Below, piece after piece: positions 8,891-19,900 of a DNA stretch of 64,000 nucleotides. The DNA lies in assembly GCA_014384285.1 (NCBI GenBank), contig JACNGE010000006.1:62001-126000 (forward strand). The letters are read 5' to 3'. Position numbers and translations under genes: made by a program. Below the pieces are notes generated by a model, which was not told the origin of the DNA, did no database searches, and was given only the letters and a program-made list of their open reading frames with translations. Position 1 is the first letter of the stretch, and each line of letters opens with the position of its first letter. The DNA comes from Actinomycetota bacterium (lineage in GTDB: Bacteria; Actinomycetota; Acidimicrobiia; Actinomarinales; Actinomarinaceae).

Positions 8891-9989
8891 TATCAGCAAT
8901 ATATTTTTTAAAAAACTTAATATATATGCCGTTACTTTTTTAGTTACTTTTGGTTTATTGCTGCAAATATCAGCTTCATCCGTACAGGGCCTAAATCAAT
9001 TTGGGGACAATTTCTATTTTATAAAAAGGCATCTGGCATCATTAGTAATAGGGATTATTCTATTTAACCTAGGTAAGAGTTTATCTTATAAGTTCATTTT
9101 AAAATTTTCGAATATTCTTATTGTAGGAATAACAATTTCGTTATTTCTTGTACTTGCTTATGGAGTAGTTCGCGGGGGAAGCAGAAGGTGGATTGACTTA
9201 GGACCTGTTTATTTTCAACCCAGTGAATACGCCAAGCCAATAATTATTCTTTGGGTTGCCCATAAGTTATCTGAAATAAATTCTGATAAATCACAAAGAT
9301 ACTACTTACAAAGAGCAGTACTCCTGCCTTTAGTATGTTGTTTTTTAATCTATTTGGAACCTGATTATGGGACAACACTTACCATTCTTGGCATATTTTT
9401 TATTCAAATAGTTTTTTCAGATATAAAAATGAGATATCCGGCGATACTTCTTTCACTTTCCGTATTCCCACTCTATTTATTTGCAAATGCATCTGATTAC
9501 AGGCGGCAGAGAATAGAAACTTTTTTAACAGGTAAATGTCAGGACGGATTTGATTTACTCGGTGATTGCTTCCAGCTAAACCAGAGCTGGATAGCCATAA
9601 GCTCAGGTGGGTTAACAGGATTAGGTCCTGGAACGTCTAGAGCTCGGTGGGGGATGTTACCTAACGCTTATACAGATTTTATAGTTTCTATTACAGGTGA
9701 AGAATATGGTTTTATTGGAATTTTAGTTTTAACACTTGTTTTTTTAATATTGATAATATCATTTTACGGAATGGCTTTAACAACAGAAGATCATTTTAAA
9801 AAACTGATTCTGGCTGGAGTAGCAACTTGGGTTGGAATTCAGACTATTCTTAATCTTGGAGGGGCTGTGGGGCTACTTCCAATAACAGGTATAGTATTAC
9901 CCTTTATTTCTTATGGAGGAACGGCTATGGTAGCAATATTTATAGGGCTTTCATTTGCTCATAATGAAACTTCTAATCATGGACAATAG
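8883..9989 (+). CDS. ftsW: SEDS glycosyltransferase FtsW
   Basis: Polytopic; GGSRRWIDLGPVYFQPSEYAKP, GEEYGFIG, PFISYGGTAM motifs. Confidence 0.95.
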   Translation: MINISNIFFKKLNIYAVTFLVTFGLLLQISASSVQGLNQFGDNFYFIKRHLASLVIGIILFNLGKSLSYKFILKFSNILIVGITISLFLVLAYGVVRGGSRRWIDLGPVYFQPSEYAKPIIILWVAHKLSEINSDKSQRYYLQRAVLLPLVCCFLIYLEPDYGTTLTILGIFFIQIVFSDIKMRYPAILLSLSVFPLYLFANASDYRRQRIETFLTGKCQDGFDLLGDCFQLNQSWIAISSGGLTGLGPGTSRARWGMLPNAYTDFIVSITGEEYGFIGILVLTLVFLILIISFYGMALTTEDHFKKLILAGVATWVGIQTILNLGGAVGLLPITGIVLPFISYGGTAMVAIFIGLSFAHNETSNHGQ

Positions 9990-11019
9990 ATACTGTTTCT
10001 TTTGCGTTGGAACAGGAGGTCATGTTTTACCTGCAAAAAATTTAATAGAAAGTCTGTTGAGCTCCGGATTAAGCAGCAAAAACATCTATATTGTAACTGA
10101 TTTAAGGGGTGCCAAATACTTTGAAGATATTGATATCGATGTAATCACCAAAAGTTTTTACGTATCATCTGAAGGTATTTTGGAATACCTAAAAAGTACA
10201 AAACAATTTATCTCCACATTACGTGAGCTTTATTTTGAATTAAAATCAAAAAATATTAAAACAATAGTGACTACTGGCGCATATGTAGCTCCTTATGCAG
10301 CACTGATAAGTTTATTGATTAAATCAAGATTATTTATTCAGGAACAGAACCAATATGCTGGCTTGGGTAACAAGGTAGCTTCATATTTTCCAAGCAAGGT
10401 AGTTACATCATTCCCTGACACAAAGAATATTAGAAAAAAAAATATAATACATACTGGTCCAATTTTGAATATTAAGCCCACAAAGGACAAATATAAAAAG
10501 AACACGGATACCTTTACAATCGGGATTCAAGGAGGAAGTCAAGGGTCAGATGAAATAAATCAGTACCTTTTCAAGTTTTTAGAAAACTTTAAAGATAAAA
10601 AAGTCAATTTCGTACACATTACAGGCCCAAATAAAAATGTTAAGCACAGATTTGATTTAGTTAATTATAAGCAGTATGAATTTATTGATGATATGGACTC
10701 CTATTATAAAAATATAGATTTCCAGATTTCTCGTGCTGGTGGTGGAATCCTCGAAGCTGCATATTTGTCTATTCCACAGTTATTGATTCCTTATAAATTT
10801 GGCACAACATCAAGTCACCAACTATTAAATGCCGAATATCTAAAAAAAAATAAAATTGCAGTAATCGCACATGATTACGCAGAGTTTTGTGCAATATTGC
10901 AGGACGTTTGTCTATACAAAAATAAATACCTGAATGAAAACTTTCATTCACCAAGTATAAAAGTAGGTAATGAAGATATATTTAATCTGATTACTCTAGG
11001 TGAAAATGGAAAATTTTAA
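9979..11019 (+). CDS. murG: UDP-GlcNAc transferase MurG
   Basis: GTGGHVLPA, EQNQYAGLGNK, GGSQGSDEIN, SRAGGGILEAA. ATG 9979 preferred over 9955. Confidence 0.93.
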   Translation: MDNRYCFFCVGTGGHVLPAKNLIESLLSSGLSSKNIYIVTDLRGAKYFEDIDIDVITKSFYVSSEGILEYLKSTKQFISTLRELYFELKSKNIKTIVTTGAYVAPYAALISLLIKSRLFIQEQNQYAGLGNKVASYFPSKVVTSFPDTKNIRKKNIIHTGPILNIKPTKDKYKKNTDTFTIGIQGGSQGSDEINQYLFKFLENFKDKKVNFVHITGPNKNVKHRFDLVNYKQYEFIDDMDSYYKNIDFQISRAGGGILEAAYLSIPQLLIPYKFGTTSSHQLLNAEYLKKNKIAVIAHDYAEFCAILQDVCLYKNKYLNENFHSPSIKVGNEDIFNLITLGENGKF

Positions 11020-12319
11020 AAAGGTTTACATACTAGGTATAGGTGGAACTGGCATGAGTTCTATTGCTAAATACATATCTCAATCAGGTATAGAAGTAAA
11101 AGGGTATGACCAACGTAAATCTTATGTTACTAATGCTTTACAACAAGAGGGGATAGTAATTGACTTCAACCTTGAAGATATTAATTATCACAATGATACT
11201 CTATATGTTTTTTCAACTGCCTTTGATGTCTCTAAAACTAATCTTGGTCCACATATTCAAAACGACAATATTATATCAAGGCCAAAGTATTTGGAAAATT
11301 TGTCAAAAAATAAATACATTATAGGAGTCACAGGTACTCATGGAAAAACCTCAACTACTGCAATTCTTTCTCATATATTTCACTACAACAATAAAGATGT
11401 GTCCTATATTTATGGGGGCTCAACCTCATTTAACGGTATCGGGGGACACTATGGGAAGAATGATGAAGTTCTTATTCTAGAGGCAGACGAAGCATTCAAT
11501 ACTTTTGAAAATATACTGATTCAAGACTTAGTTGTAACTAACATTGACGAAGATCACTTAGATTTTTATCAAACTTACGAAAAACTAGTAGATGCATTTA
11601 AAAATGTAATTAATAATTCAAAAAGAAGTATTGTTTTAAACTTCGACAATACAGAATTAAAAAAAATGAATCTAGCAAAAGATGTATACAATTACTCCTC
11701 GTCAGATTCTTCAGATATTGTTATAAAAGACAGTAAAAAAATTATTCATGAAAATACTGAATACAACATTGAAACACATATGATTGGTGATCATTTCATC
11801 TCAAATATTGTAGGTGCAGTATATTTAGCACTCCTTAATGGTATCTCTATTCAGGATTCACTTAATGCTATAAAGCATTTTCCCGGCGTTAAAAGAAGAG
11901 CTGAATATTTAGGTTCCGTAAATGGAGTCAATGTTTACGATGATTATGGCCACCACCCTACAGAGATAGACTCAACAATAGAAGCACTCAAGAATCACGT
12001 TACAGGTAAGTTGTTCGTTGTTTTCCAGCCACATAGATACACAAGAACTAAACTCCACCAGCAAAAATTTAAAGAATCTCTCCAAAAGGCACAAGAGTCA
12101 ATTGTTGTCGACATTTATCCTTCTGGGGAAAAGCCAATACCTGGTGTGACAAGTAGAACTCTAGAAGGAGATAATATAAAATATTTAAAATCAATGAGGG
12201 CAGTTCCAAATTATTTGTCTAGCCGAGTAAAAGAAGGAGATACGATTCTCACAATTGGAGCTGGAGACATTACTCTATTAGGTCCACAGATACTAAAATA
12301 TTTAGATGATATTAAATAA
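11006..12319 (+). CDS. murC: UDP-MurNAc--L-alanine ligase MurC
   Basis: GIGGTGMSSIA, GVTGTHGKTSTT, YDDYGHHPTEI, FQPHRYTRT. Confidence 0.96.
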   Translation: MENFKKVYILGIGGTGMSSIAKYISQSGIEVKGYDQRKSYVTNALQQEGIVIDFNLEDINYHNDTLYVFSTAFDVSKTNLGPHIQNDNIISRPKYLENLSKNKYIIGVTGTHGKTSTTAILSHIFHYNNKDVSYIYGGSTSFNGIGGHYGKNDEVLILEADEAFNTFENILIQDLVVTNIDEDHLDFYQTYEKLVDAFKNVINNSKRSIVLNFDNTELKKMNLAKDVYNYSSSDSSDIVIKDSKKIIHENTEYNIETHMIGDHFISNIVGAVYLALLNGISIQDSLNAIKHFPGVKRRAEYLGSVNGVNVYDDYGHHPTEIDSTIEALKNHVTGKLFVVFQPHRYTRTKLHQQKFKESLQKAQESIVVDIYPSGEKPIPGVTSRTLEGDNIKYLKSMRAVPNYLSSRVKEGDTILTIGAGDITLLGPQILKYLDDIK

Positions 12320-13169
12320 AGTTAGATTATCCGACGTAACGACATACAAATTCGGTGGAAACTGTTCTAATTTTTATGAAATTGACTCCAAAGAGAGTCT
12401 TAAAAGAATTGACTTTAGCCAAATTAACCTAGAACAACTGGTAGTTATTGGTAAGGGGTCCAATATTGTATTTTCAGACGAGGGATATTCAGGTACTATC
12501 ATTAAACCCAACTTTGATTTTATTGAACTAGATAAAATCACTGGATTATTAAAAGTTGGTGCGGCAACTTTTCTTCCTGATATTGCAAGGTATTCAAAAG
12601 ATAAATCTTTAGCTAATTTTGAATGGTTAATTGGGATACCTGGTTCTGTTGGAGGTGCTGTACGCATGAATGCTGGTGCCTACGGGTATGAGTTTTCACA
12701 ACATATAAAAGCAGTAAATCTATTCAACTTCGAAACTGAAAAGTTTGAAACATATAACAAAGAGTATTTCAATTTTTCATACAGATCATCAAATAATTTA
12801 GATAAAAAAATGGTAATTTCTGTAGATTTGGAAATTAAAGAAGGAAATTCTATTGAGATTCAACAAAATATAATTAAATACTTACAGCAAAGAAAATTAA
12901 CACAACCACCAGCAATTTATAACGCAGGTAGTGTATTTAAAAACCCAAAAGAGAACTCAGCTGGTTACTTAATTGAAAAAGCAGGATTAAAAGGACACAC
13001 TATAGGAGGAGTAAAAGTTAGCGAAAAACACGCTAATTTCTTTGTTGCAGACAAAAATTCAAAGGCTCAGTCTCTATATGATTTAGTAAAACACACCAAA
13101 GATGTGATACTAGAGAATTATCAAATTGAGTTAGAGGAAGAAATTATATTTTTAGGTGATTTTAAGTAA
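12306..13169 (+). CDS. murB: UDP-MurNAc dehydrogenase MurB
   Basis: VIGKGSNIVFSD, GIPGSVGGAVRMNAGAYG, GSVFKNP. Confidence 0.96.
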   Translation: MILNKVRLSDVTTYKFGGNCSNFYEIDSKESLKRIDFSQINLEQLVVIGKGSNIVFSDEGYSGTIIKPNFDFIELDKITGLLKVGAATFLPDIARYSKDKSLANFEWLIGIPGSVGGAVRMNAGAYGYEFSQHIKAVNLFNFETEKFETYNKEYFNFSYRSSNNLDKKMVISVDLEIKEGNSIEIQQNIIKYLQQRKLTQPPAIYNAGSVFKNPKENSAGYLIEKAGLKGHTIGGVKVSEKHANFFVADKNSKAQSLYDLVKHTKDVILENYQIELEEEIIFLGDFK

Positions 13170-13171
13170 CC

Positions 13172-13864
13172 GTGAATGAATATATAAATAACCAAATAGT
13201 AATATTCAAAACTTTTTTAATATTCTCCCTTTCGTGTTTGATACTTTTGCTTGTTGTTATGAATACCACTTCACAAAAATATAGAATAAATGAAATTACT
13301 AACAATATAGATCTAAGCTCCAATCTCCAGAGTCTAAATAATCTTTATGGAAAATCCATATGGTACATTGATGAAAATTCATTTGAACAGATATATACAG
13401 ATAATCCAGTTATTAAAAAACTTACTATAACTAAAAATTTACCAAATAAGCTAGTAGTATCTTCAGAACTTTACCAACAGCTGGTAACGATAGATGACAA
13501 TAGGTCTTCCCTCAAGAATATGCAGATACTTTATGAAAATAATTATGTAGTCAAAACCGAGGGCGAAGAGAACAACCTTCCTGTTTTGGTAATCACAAAC
13601 GGACCAGTTGAAGAAGGATTTAGGGGAGAACTGATTTCATTTTTTAAAACTCTTGATAAGTACAAATATATAAAAAACGAACTCAAAATTCAATTTGATG
13701 GTAACCAATTTGTTGCGTTTTACTATTTGGGTAGGTATGAACTCGGTCCTGCAATTGACCTTGGAAGAAAAGGGTCAATTTTGGGAACATACCTAGAAGA
13801 GAATTTTTGCAGTGGTACTGTAAGATTTATTAACTCTGAAACCACAGTAGAGAATTGTACATAA
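13172..13864 (+). CDS. ftsQ: Cell division protein FtsQ (POTRA)
   Basis: GTG start; N-terminal TM plus POTRA-like domain; position between murB and ftsZ. Confidence 0.75.
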   Translation: MNEYINNQIVIFKTFLIFSLSCLILLLVVMNTTSQKYRINEITNNIDLSSNLQSLNNLYGKSIWYIDENSFEQIYTDNPVIKKLTITKNLPNKLVVSSELYQQLVTIDDNRSSLKNMQILYENNYVVKTEGEENNLPVLVITNGPVEEGFRGELISFFKTLDKYKYIKNELKIQFDGNQFVAFYYLGRYELGPAIDLGRKGSILGTYLEENFCSGTVRFINSETTVENCT

Positions 13865-13908
13865 TCTAAACCTAAAGTATAGATATAGATAAAATATTAA
13901 ATATTTAT

Positions 13909-13936
13909 TTGTTTAGCTCTTTATAGGTGATATTCT
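13909..13936 (+). promoter_or_regulatory. Possible ftsZ promoter (TTGTTT-16 bp-TATTCT)
   Basis: AT-rich 93-bp gap between ftsQ and ftsZ with -35/-10-like hexamers; weak match. Confidence 0.25.
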
Positions 13937-13957
13937 TTTTTTAAATAAAGGATTTAA

Positions 13958-15025
13958 ATGAAAAAAACAAAGACTGAGACTAATCAAAAAGGAGTTAATT
14001 TAAATATGAAACCTAAAAATTATACAGCTGTGATTAAAGTTATGGGTATTGGTGGCGGCGGTACAAACGCTGTTAACCGAATGATGAAAATGAATATTGG
14101 TGGCGTTGACTTTGTTGCATGTAATACTGATGCACAAAGTTTGCTTGGTTCAAAAGCTGATATGAAATTAGACCTTGGAAGAAAATCTACAAGAGGGCTT
14201 GGTGCTGGTGCAAATCCAGAAGTAGGTAGACAAGCTGCTATTGATTCTGAAGAACTAATTGTAGAAGCTTTAAAAGGATCGGATATGGTATTTATAGCTG
14301 CTGGCGAAGGTGGTGGAACTGGTACAGGTGCATCCCCGGTTATTGCACATATCGCACATGAACTTGGGGCCCTCACTGTAGGTGTAGTAACTAGACCTTT
14401 TGGATTTGAAGGCAGGAGAAGATCTGTACAGGCAGAAGAAGGAATACAGGCATTAAGAGATGTAGTTGATACCTTAATCGTTATTCCTAATGACAGATTG
14501 CTCCAAATAAGTGACAAAGATATAAAGGTAAGTGAAGCCTATATAAAGTCTGATGAAATTCTGGCAAACGGTGTCAAAGGAATAACTGGATTGATAACAA
14601 ATCCAGGGGTTATTAATGTTGACTTTGCGGATGTTAAAACAATACTTAAAGATGCTGGAAATGCTGTACTTGGCATCGGTAGATCTACCGGTGAGCAAAG
14701 AGCTCCAAATGCTGCGCAAGCTGCTATATCTTCCCCTTTACTTGAGGCAAATATGGATGGTGCAGAGGGTGTCTTAATTACAATTGCTGGTTCTGAAGAC
14801 TTGAAGCTACAGGAGGTTAATGAAGCTGCAAGAGTCATTACTGAACGTGCAGATGATAATGCAGAGATCATTTTTGGACACACAGTCGATGAAACTTTAG
14901 GTGATGCAGTAGAAGTAACCGTAGTTGCTGCTGGATTTGGTCCTAGACCAACAAGAAAGCCTAAAGATTTTGATGACAGTCAAGATTCTGGGGGTGACGG
15001 TCTTCCTGACTTCATTAAGGGATGA
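13958..15025 (+). CDS. ftsZ: Cell division protein FtsZ
   Basis: GIGGGGTNAVNRM, GEGGGTGTGASPV, C-terminal GLPDFIKG. Alternative start ATG 14006 (AAAAAGGAG upstream) gives MKPKNYTAVIKV, closer to actinobacterial FtsZ N-termini. Confidence 0.98.
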   Translation: MKKTKTETNQKGVNLNMKPKNYTAVIKVMGIGGGGTNAVNRMMKMNIGGVDFVACNTDAQSLLGSKADMKLDLGRKSTRGLGAGANPEVGRQAAIDSEELIVEALKGSDMVFIAAGEGGGTGTGASPVIAHIAHELGALTVGVVTRPFGFEGRRRSVQAEEGIQALRDVVDTLIVIPNDRLLQISDKDIKVSEAYIKSDEILANGVKGITGLITNPGVINVDFADVKTILKDAGNAVLGIGRSTGEQRAPNAAQAAISSPLLEANMDGAEGVLITIAGSEDLKLQEVNEAARVITERADDNAEIIFGHTVDETLGDAVEVTVVAAGFGPRPTRKPKDFDDSQDSGGDGLPDFIKG

Positions 15026-15627
15026 TCAAATCTTCACTATTAGAGAATAGTTATTTTAGTAACAAAAATGACGGAGTTGATTTAAGTAACATCATAAGGA
15101 GTGTCTATTCTGAGAAGGCAGCGCTCCTTAATGTTGCTAAAATGAATCAGACTCATAGTAATGAAGTCTTAGAAGTCTCAACTGAAGGTAAATATAATTC
15201 TGACGGAATTTTAACGAGTGAAAAAAAACTAATACTAGCTGTGAAAACTGCTGACTGTATGCCAGTTTTAGTCACCGATCACAAATCAATTGCCGCAATA
15301 CACATAGGTTGGAGAGGTTTATTTAGCAATATATTTCAGGAAGCACTAAACAAATTGTCAGGTGTTAATACAAAAGTTTCAATTGGACCGCATGCTAAAA
15401 GTTGCTGCTATGAAGTCAAAAAGGATGTAGCTAATATTTTTCCAGATTACATAGAGACTAAAAATAATAAACTTTATCTGAATCTTTCAAAAAGTATCAA
15501 AGATTATTGTGAGGAAAAGAAAATAGAAATAGAAATATCTGAAATTTGTACTGTATGTAGCGATGAGTATTTTTCATATAGAGAAAGTAAAAGTAAAGAA
15601 AGACAGATATCGTTTATATGGATATAA
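15022..15627 (+). CDS. pgeF: Peptidoglycan editing factor PgeF / multicopper polyphenol oxidase (YfiH) family
   Basis: QTHS, KTADCMPVLV, HIGWRGL, SIGPHAKSCCYEV motifs. Confidence 0.9.
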   Translation: MIKSSLLENSYFSNKNDGVDLSNIIRSVYSEKAALLNVAKMNQTHSNEVLEVSTEGKYNSDGILTSEKKLILAVKTADCMPVLVTDHKSIAAIHIGWRGLFSNIFQEALNKLSGVNTKVSIGPHAKSCCYEVKKDVANIFPDYIETKNNKLYLNLSKSIKDYCEEKKIEIEISEICTVCSDEYFSYRESKSKERQISFIWI

Positions 15628-16232
15628 AAAATTTAGAAACAATTCATAAAAAACTAGAAGGTTATAATTGCAAACTTTTGGCGGTTGTGAAGAATCAGAA
15701 AATAGAAGATATAAAGAAAGTTATAGATTTTGGTATAAATGATTTAGCTGAAAACAGATTAGAAGAACTTAATATGCACGTTGAAGAATTCCCAAAGCAG
15801 AGCTTTCATTTTATAGCCCCAATACAATCTAGAAAATTACCACAAATACTAAAAAATTGTAATGGTATACATTCAATATATAGAAAAAAAGAGTTAGACA
15901 TTATTTCTGATAAATATCAAGGTGAAGACTTATTCATTCAAATAAATATTGACAATGATAAAAATAAAAGTGGCTTAATCGAAGAAGATTTAGAAAAATT
16001 TATGAATTATTCAAAAAAAATAAATTTAATTCCTTCAGGGATAATGTGCATACCAAATGTCGAATCTGACAGAAAAAAAATATTTTCTAAAATGCAAAAT
16101 ATAAATATAAATCTGAAAAATAACTTCAAGGGTTATGGCGGACAGCTTTCTATGGGTATGTCTGATGATTATGAAATAGCATTAGATTACGGTGCTACAA
16201 TAGTTCGTATAGGTAGTAAAATATTTAAATAA
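15618..16232 (+). CDS. YggS family PLP homeostasis protein
   Basis: LLAVVKNQ (PLP Lys), AENRLEE, LSMGMSDDYEIALDYGATIVRIGSKIF. Confidence 0.9.
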   Translation: MDIKNLETIHKKLEGYNCKLLAVVKNQKIEDIKKVIDFGINDLAENRLEELNMHVEEFPKQSFHFIAPIQSRKLPQILKNCNGIHSIYRKKELDIISDKYQGEDLFIQINIDNDKNKSGLIEEDLEKFMNYSKKINLIPSGIMCIPNVESDRKKIFSKMQNININLKNNFKGYGGQLSMGMSDDYEIALDYGATIVRIGSKIFK

Positions 16233-16672
16233 TGTTAGAAAAATTCTTAATAGCAATCGGATTAAAGCAACCACAGCATTTTGATGTGAATGACACAATT
16301 CCACAAAACAAGACTGTGAGACCTTCATCTGATAACCTATTCTCTAATGATGAGAGGGTGGGTGATGTCAAAATTCATAATCCAAAAGATGAAGTTGAAA
16401 TCAAAGTTCTAAAGTCGTTTAACGATATCCACAATCTTGGAACGGTAGTTAAAGAAGATTTTATAGTAGCTATGGATATTAGGGATATAACAGATCAGGT
16501 TGACCGAAGAAGAATTATTGATTTTGTAACTGGAATGGCTTTTATTAGTGATGCAAAAATTAGATCTATAAATAAAGACGGTGTTTATCTCATACTTCCT
16601 GATTCATCATCCCTTCCTTCCAGTGAAAGGGAGAGACTTCAGAACCTCGGTCTTTATAGAATTAATGTGTAG
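16232..16672 (+). CDS. sepF: Cell division protein SepF
   Basis: DUF552 core RRIIDFVTGMAFISDAKIRSINKDGVYLILP. Confidence 0.93.
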   Translation: MLEKFLIAIGLKQPQHFDVNDTIPQNKTVRPSSDNLFSNDERVGDVKIHNPKDEVEIKVLKSFNDIHNLGTVVKEDFIVAMDIRDITDQVDRRRIIDFVTGMAFISDAKIRSINKDGVYLILPDSSSLPSSERERLQNLGLYRINV

Positions 16673-16931
16673 CTTACTTTTACTTTTTTTTCGTTTTTTT
16701 TCATATGCTTTATTTGCATGGATTATATTAAGCTGGGTTCAAGTTTCACCAGAACATCCAATCGGTCAGGTCAAGTCTATCCTAGATAAAGCTTTTACAA
16801 GAATATTAGAGCCAATTCGTTCAAGAATTCCCACTTTAAGAATAGGTATGGGTGGATTAGATCTTTCACCTCTTGTTTTAATATTTGGAGTGAATATTAT
16901 AGAACCGTATTTACTTAGAGCAGTTTGTTAG
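16665..16931 (+). CDS. YggT family membrane protein
   Basis: FFSYALFAWIILSWVQVSPEHPIGQVKSILDKAFTRILEPIRSRIPTLRIGMGGLDLSPLVLIFG; ATG 16665 overlaps sepF stop. Confidence 0.88.
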   Translation: MCSLLLLFFRFFSYALFAWIILSWVQVSPEHPIGQVKSILDKAFTRILEPIRSRIPTLRIGMGGLDLSPLVLIFGVNIIEPYLLRAVC

Positions 16932-19900
16932 GACTTACTCAATTCGATTGTTAGAGAATAATCTAATAAACTTTCTGAACCAGGCTCGTCAATTGCCTTA
17001 AAATCTAGTGACAATGTTTCATTCATTATATATTTTTTGTGTTTTTGGATTGCTGAGAGTAGAAGTTTATCTCTTGAATATACGATTGTTGATATACGAT
17101 CGGTAATATCGTAACCAGAATCTTTTCTCTTTTTCTGTACAAGAGAAACAACTTCTCTAGATAACCTTTCTTCCAGAAGTTCATTATCAACATTAGTATT
17201 GAGTGAAATCAGATAATCTCCAACAATATCCTGGTTGTCTATTTCATTTACAGCAACTAATTGTAAATCTAAATCATCCACAGAAATCTTTTCTCCGTGA
17301 AATAAAAAGAAACCTTTTTCTATTAAATCTGTTACATCATCTTGGCTTTTTGTATTTAATTCTTTCTTAAGTTCATTTATTTTTTTTCCTAGCTTTGGAC
17401 CTAGCACTTGATAGTTTGGCTTGCAATCATATTTAATCCATTCGGAGACATTCTCCTCAAATATGATTTTCTTAACATTCAGCTCATTAAGTATTAATTG
17501 CTCAACGTTTCTTATTTGCCTCTGCAGTTCAACATCTGCTGTAATGATACTGAGGTTATTAAGTGGCTGCTTATTAGGTATTTCAACTTTAAGTCTAATA
17601 TTTCTTGAAGCTTTAATAATATTTTTAGCGATCAAGATTTCATTTTCTAGATCTTTGTTAATTAAATTTTCATTAGCTACTGGGTAGTTTTCATAATGTA
17701 TGCTTGTATTCTCTTCTTCTACTAATCCCTGATAAATCTCTTCACATATAAATGGCAACACAGGGGCCATTGTTTTTGAAAATTCAAGTAACACTTCATG
17801 TAATGTTTTAAAGGCGTTAATTTTGTCCTTATCATCTACACCTTTTTCTTTCCAAAATCTTTTTCTATTTGATCTGACATACCAGTTGGTTAATTCATCA
17901 ATAAAGTTTATCAATGGTGGGACTACTTCATAAAGGTAATAATTCTCCATTTTTTCGTTTACAGTTTTAATAAGCGATTGAAGAGTCGAAATAATCCACT
18001 GATCCATCAATGAACGTTCCTCAACGGGATCTGCTTTACTCAATTCATCCATTGTAATTTGATCAGCATTCGCGTAGTTAGAGAAAAAAGTATAGCTGTT
18101 CCACAGAGGAAGGATTACATTTCTAGTAACAAGTTGAACACCTTCTTCAGAAAATTTCAAAGGCTCTCCTCTAACAACTGGAGAATTTATAAGATATGCT
18201 CTCAAACTATCACCCCCATAACTATTTAATAATTCTTCGGGGTCAGGATAATTTTTAAGACTTTTACTCATTTTTCGACCATCTTCAGCCAAAATCATTC
18301 CAGTAGTTATACAATTTTTAAATGCTACTGAGTCGAATAAAGCAACAGATAAAATTGTAAGTGTATAGAACCATCCTCTTGTTTGATCAAGTCCTTCGGC
18401 AATAAAGTCTGCAGGAAAACCATCTAGAAAATTTTCTTTATTCTCGAAAGGGTAGTGTTGTTGACCATATGGCATTGATCCTGATTCAAACCAGCAGTCA
18501 AGAACTTCACTAGTTCTTGTATATTTGTTACCATTAACTTCTATTACAACATCATCTAGGTAATGCTTGTGAAGATCATCGACCTTAACACCGCTTAACT
18601 CCTCAAGTTCCTCTATGGATCCTATGCAAATCTGATCAGAAGGGTCTTCAATATTTATCCAAACAGGTATACAGCTTCCCCAATAGCGATTCCTGCTGAT
18701 TGCCCAATCTCTTGCATTTTCTAGCCAATTAGAAAATCTTTTTTCACCAATGAAACCTGGTACCCAGTGGGTCTCTTTGTTCAACTCAACCATACGTTCT
18801 CTTATTTTTTCAACCCTAACGAACCAGGTTGGAATTGCTTTATAAATTAATGGAGTTCCAGTCCTCCAGCAAAATGGATAAGAATGCATCTCAGTTTTCT
18901 GACTAAATAATGAACCCCTGTCTTTAAGTTGATTCATAATTATTTTGTCAGCTTCTTTAACATTCATACCCTCTATACCTAGTACGGAATTATCAAATTT
19001 CCCCGATAAAGTTACTGGATCAACTATCACTTCAATACCTGCATTTTTTAATGCATAGAAGTCACTTTCACCGTACGCAGGAGCCTGAGACACTAGGCCA
19101 GAGCCAGCCAAAGTATTTGTGTCATCACTGTGTATAATTCTAAATGCGCCATTTGAATATTCATCTTCAAACTCTGAGTAGGCAGGAATATATTCACCTC
19201 CAATTAATTCAGAACCAAGGGATTTACCTACTTCAGTAAATTCATAATCACCCAACTCATCAACAAGTTCTTCTGCAATCCAATAGTATTCTTTATCTAT
19301 CCTGATTCGGATATAATTTATATCTTTTCCAACTGCAATCGCAAGGTTTCCAGGTATGCACCAGGGTGTTGTTGTCCAGACTAGAAAGTTATCATTTTTC
19401 TTTATCTCGTTATAGTCATTCCTTGCTTTTAAGGTAAAAAATATAGATGGATCTTCAACATCTCTATAGTCCATATTTGCTTCAAAATTTGAAAGGGGAG
19501 TCGCAGCAGACCAAGAATAAGGGAGTACTTTATAGTCTTTATAAATTAAATCATTTTCCCAAAGATTTTTAAATACCCACCAAACACTTTCCATAAAATC
19601 AATGTCCATTGTTTTGTAATCATTTTCAAAATCCACCCATCTTCCAATTTTTCTTGTTACACGCTCCCAATTTTCAGTATTTGTTTGAACCTGACTTCTA
19701 CATGCTTCATTAAACTTTCCAATACCAAATTCATTTATCTGTTGCGGATCATCTAATCCTAGTTGTTTTTGGACTTCCATCTCTATTGGTAGCCCATGTA
19801 CATCCCAACCAAATCTTCTTTCAACATAGTATCCACGCATTGTCCAATATCGTGGGACTATATCTTTTATTACACCTGCTAGTAAATTGCCGTAATGGGG

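Noticed and set aside
14020-14883. Long minus-strand ORFs (165, 81 and 114 aa) inside ftsZ
   Set aside because: Low-complexity Ser/Pro/Ala shadow ORFs antisense to a conserved gene; no independent support.
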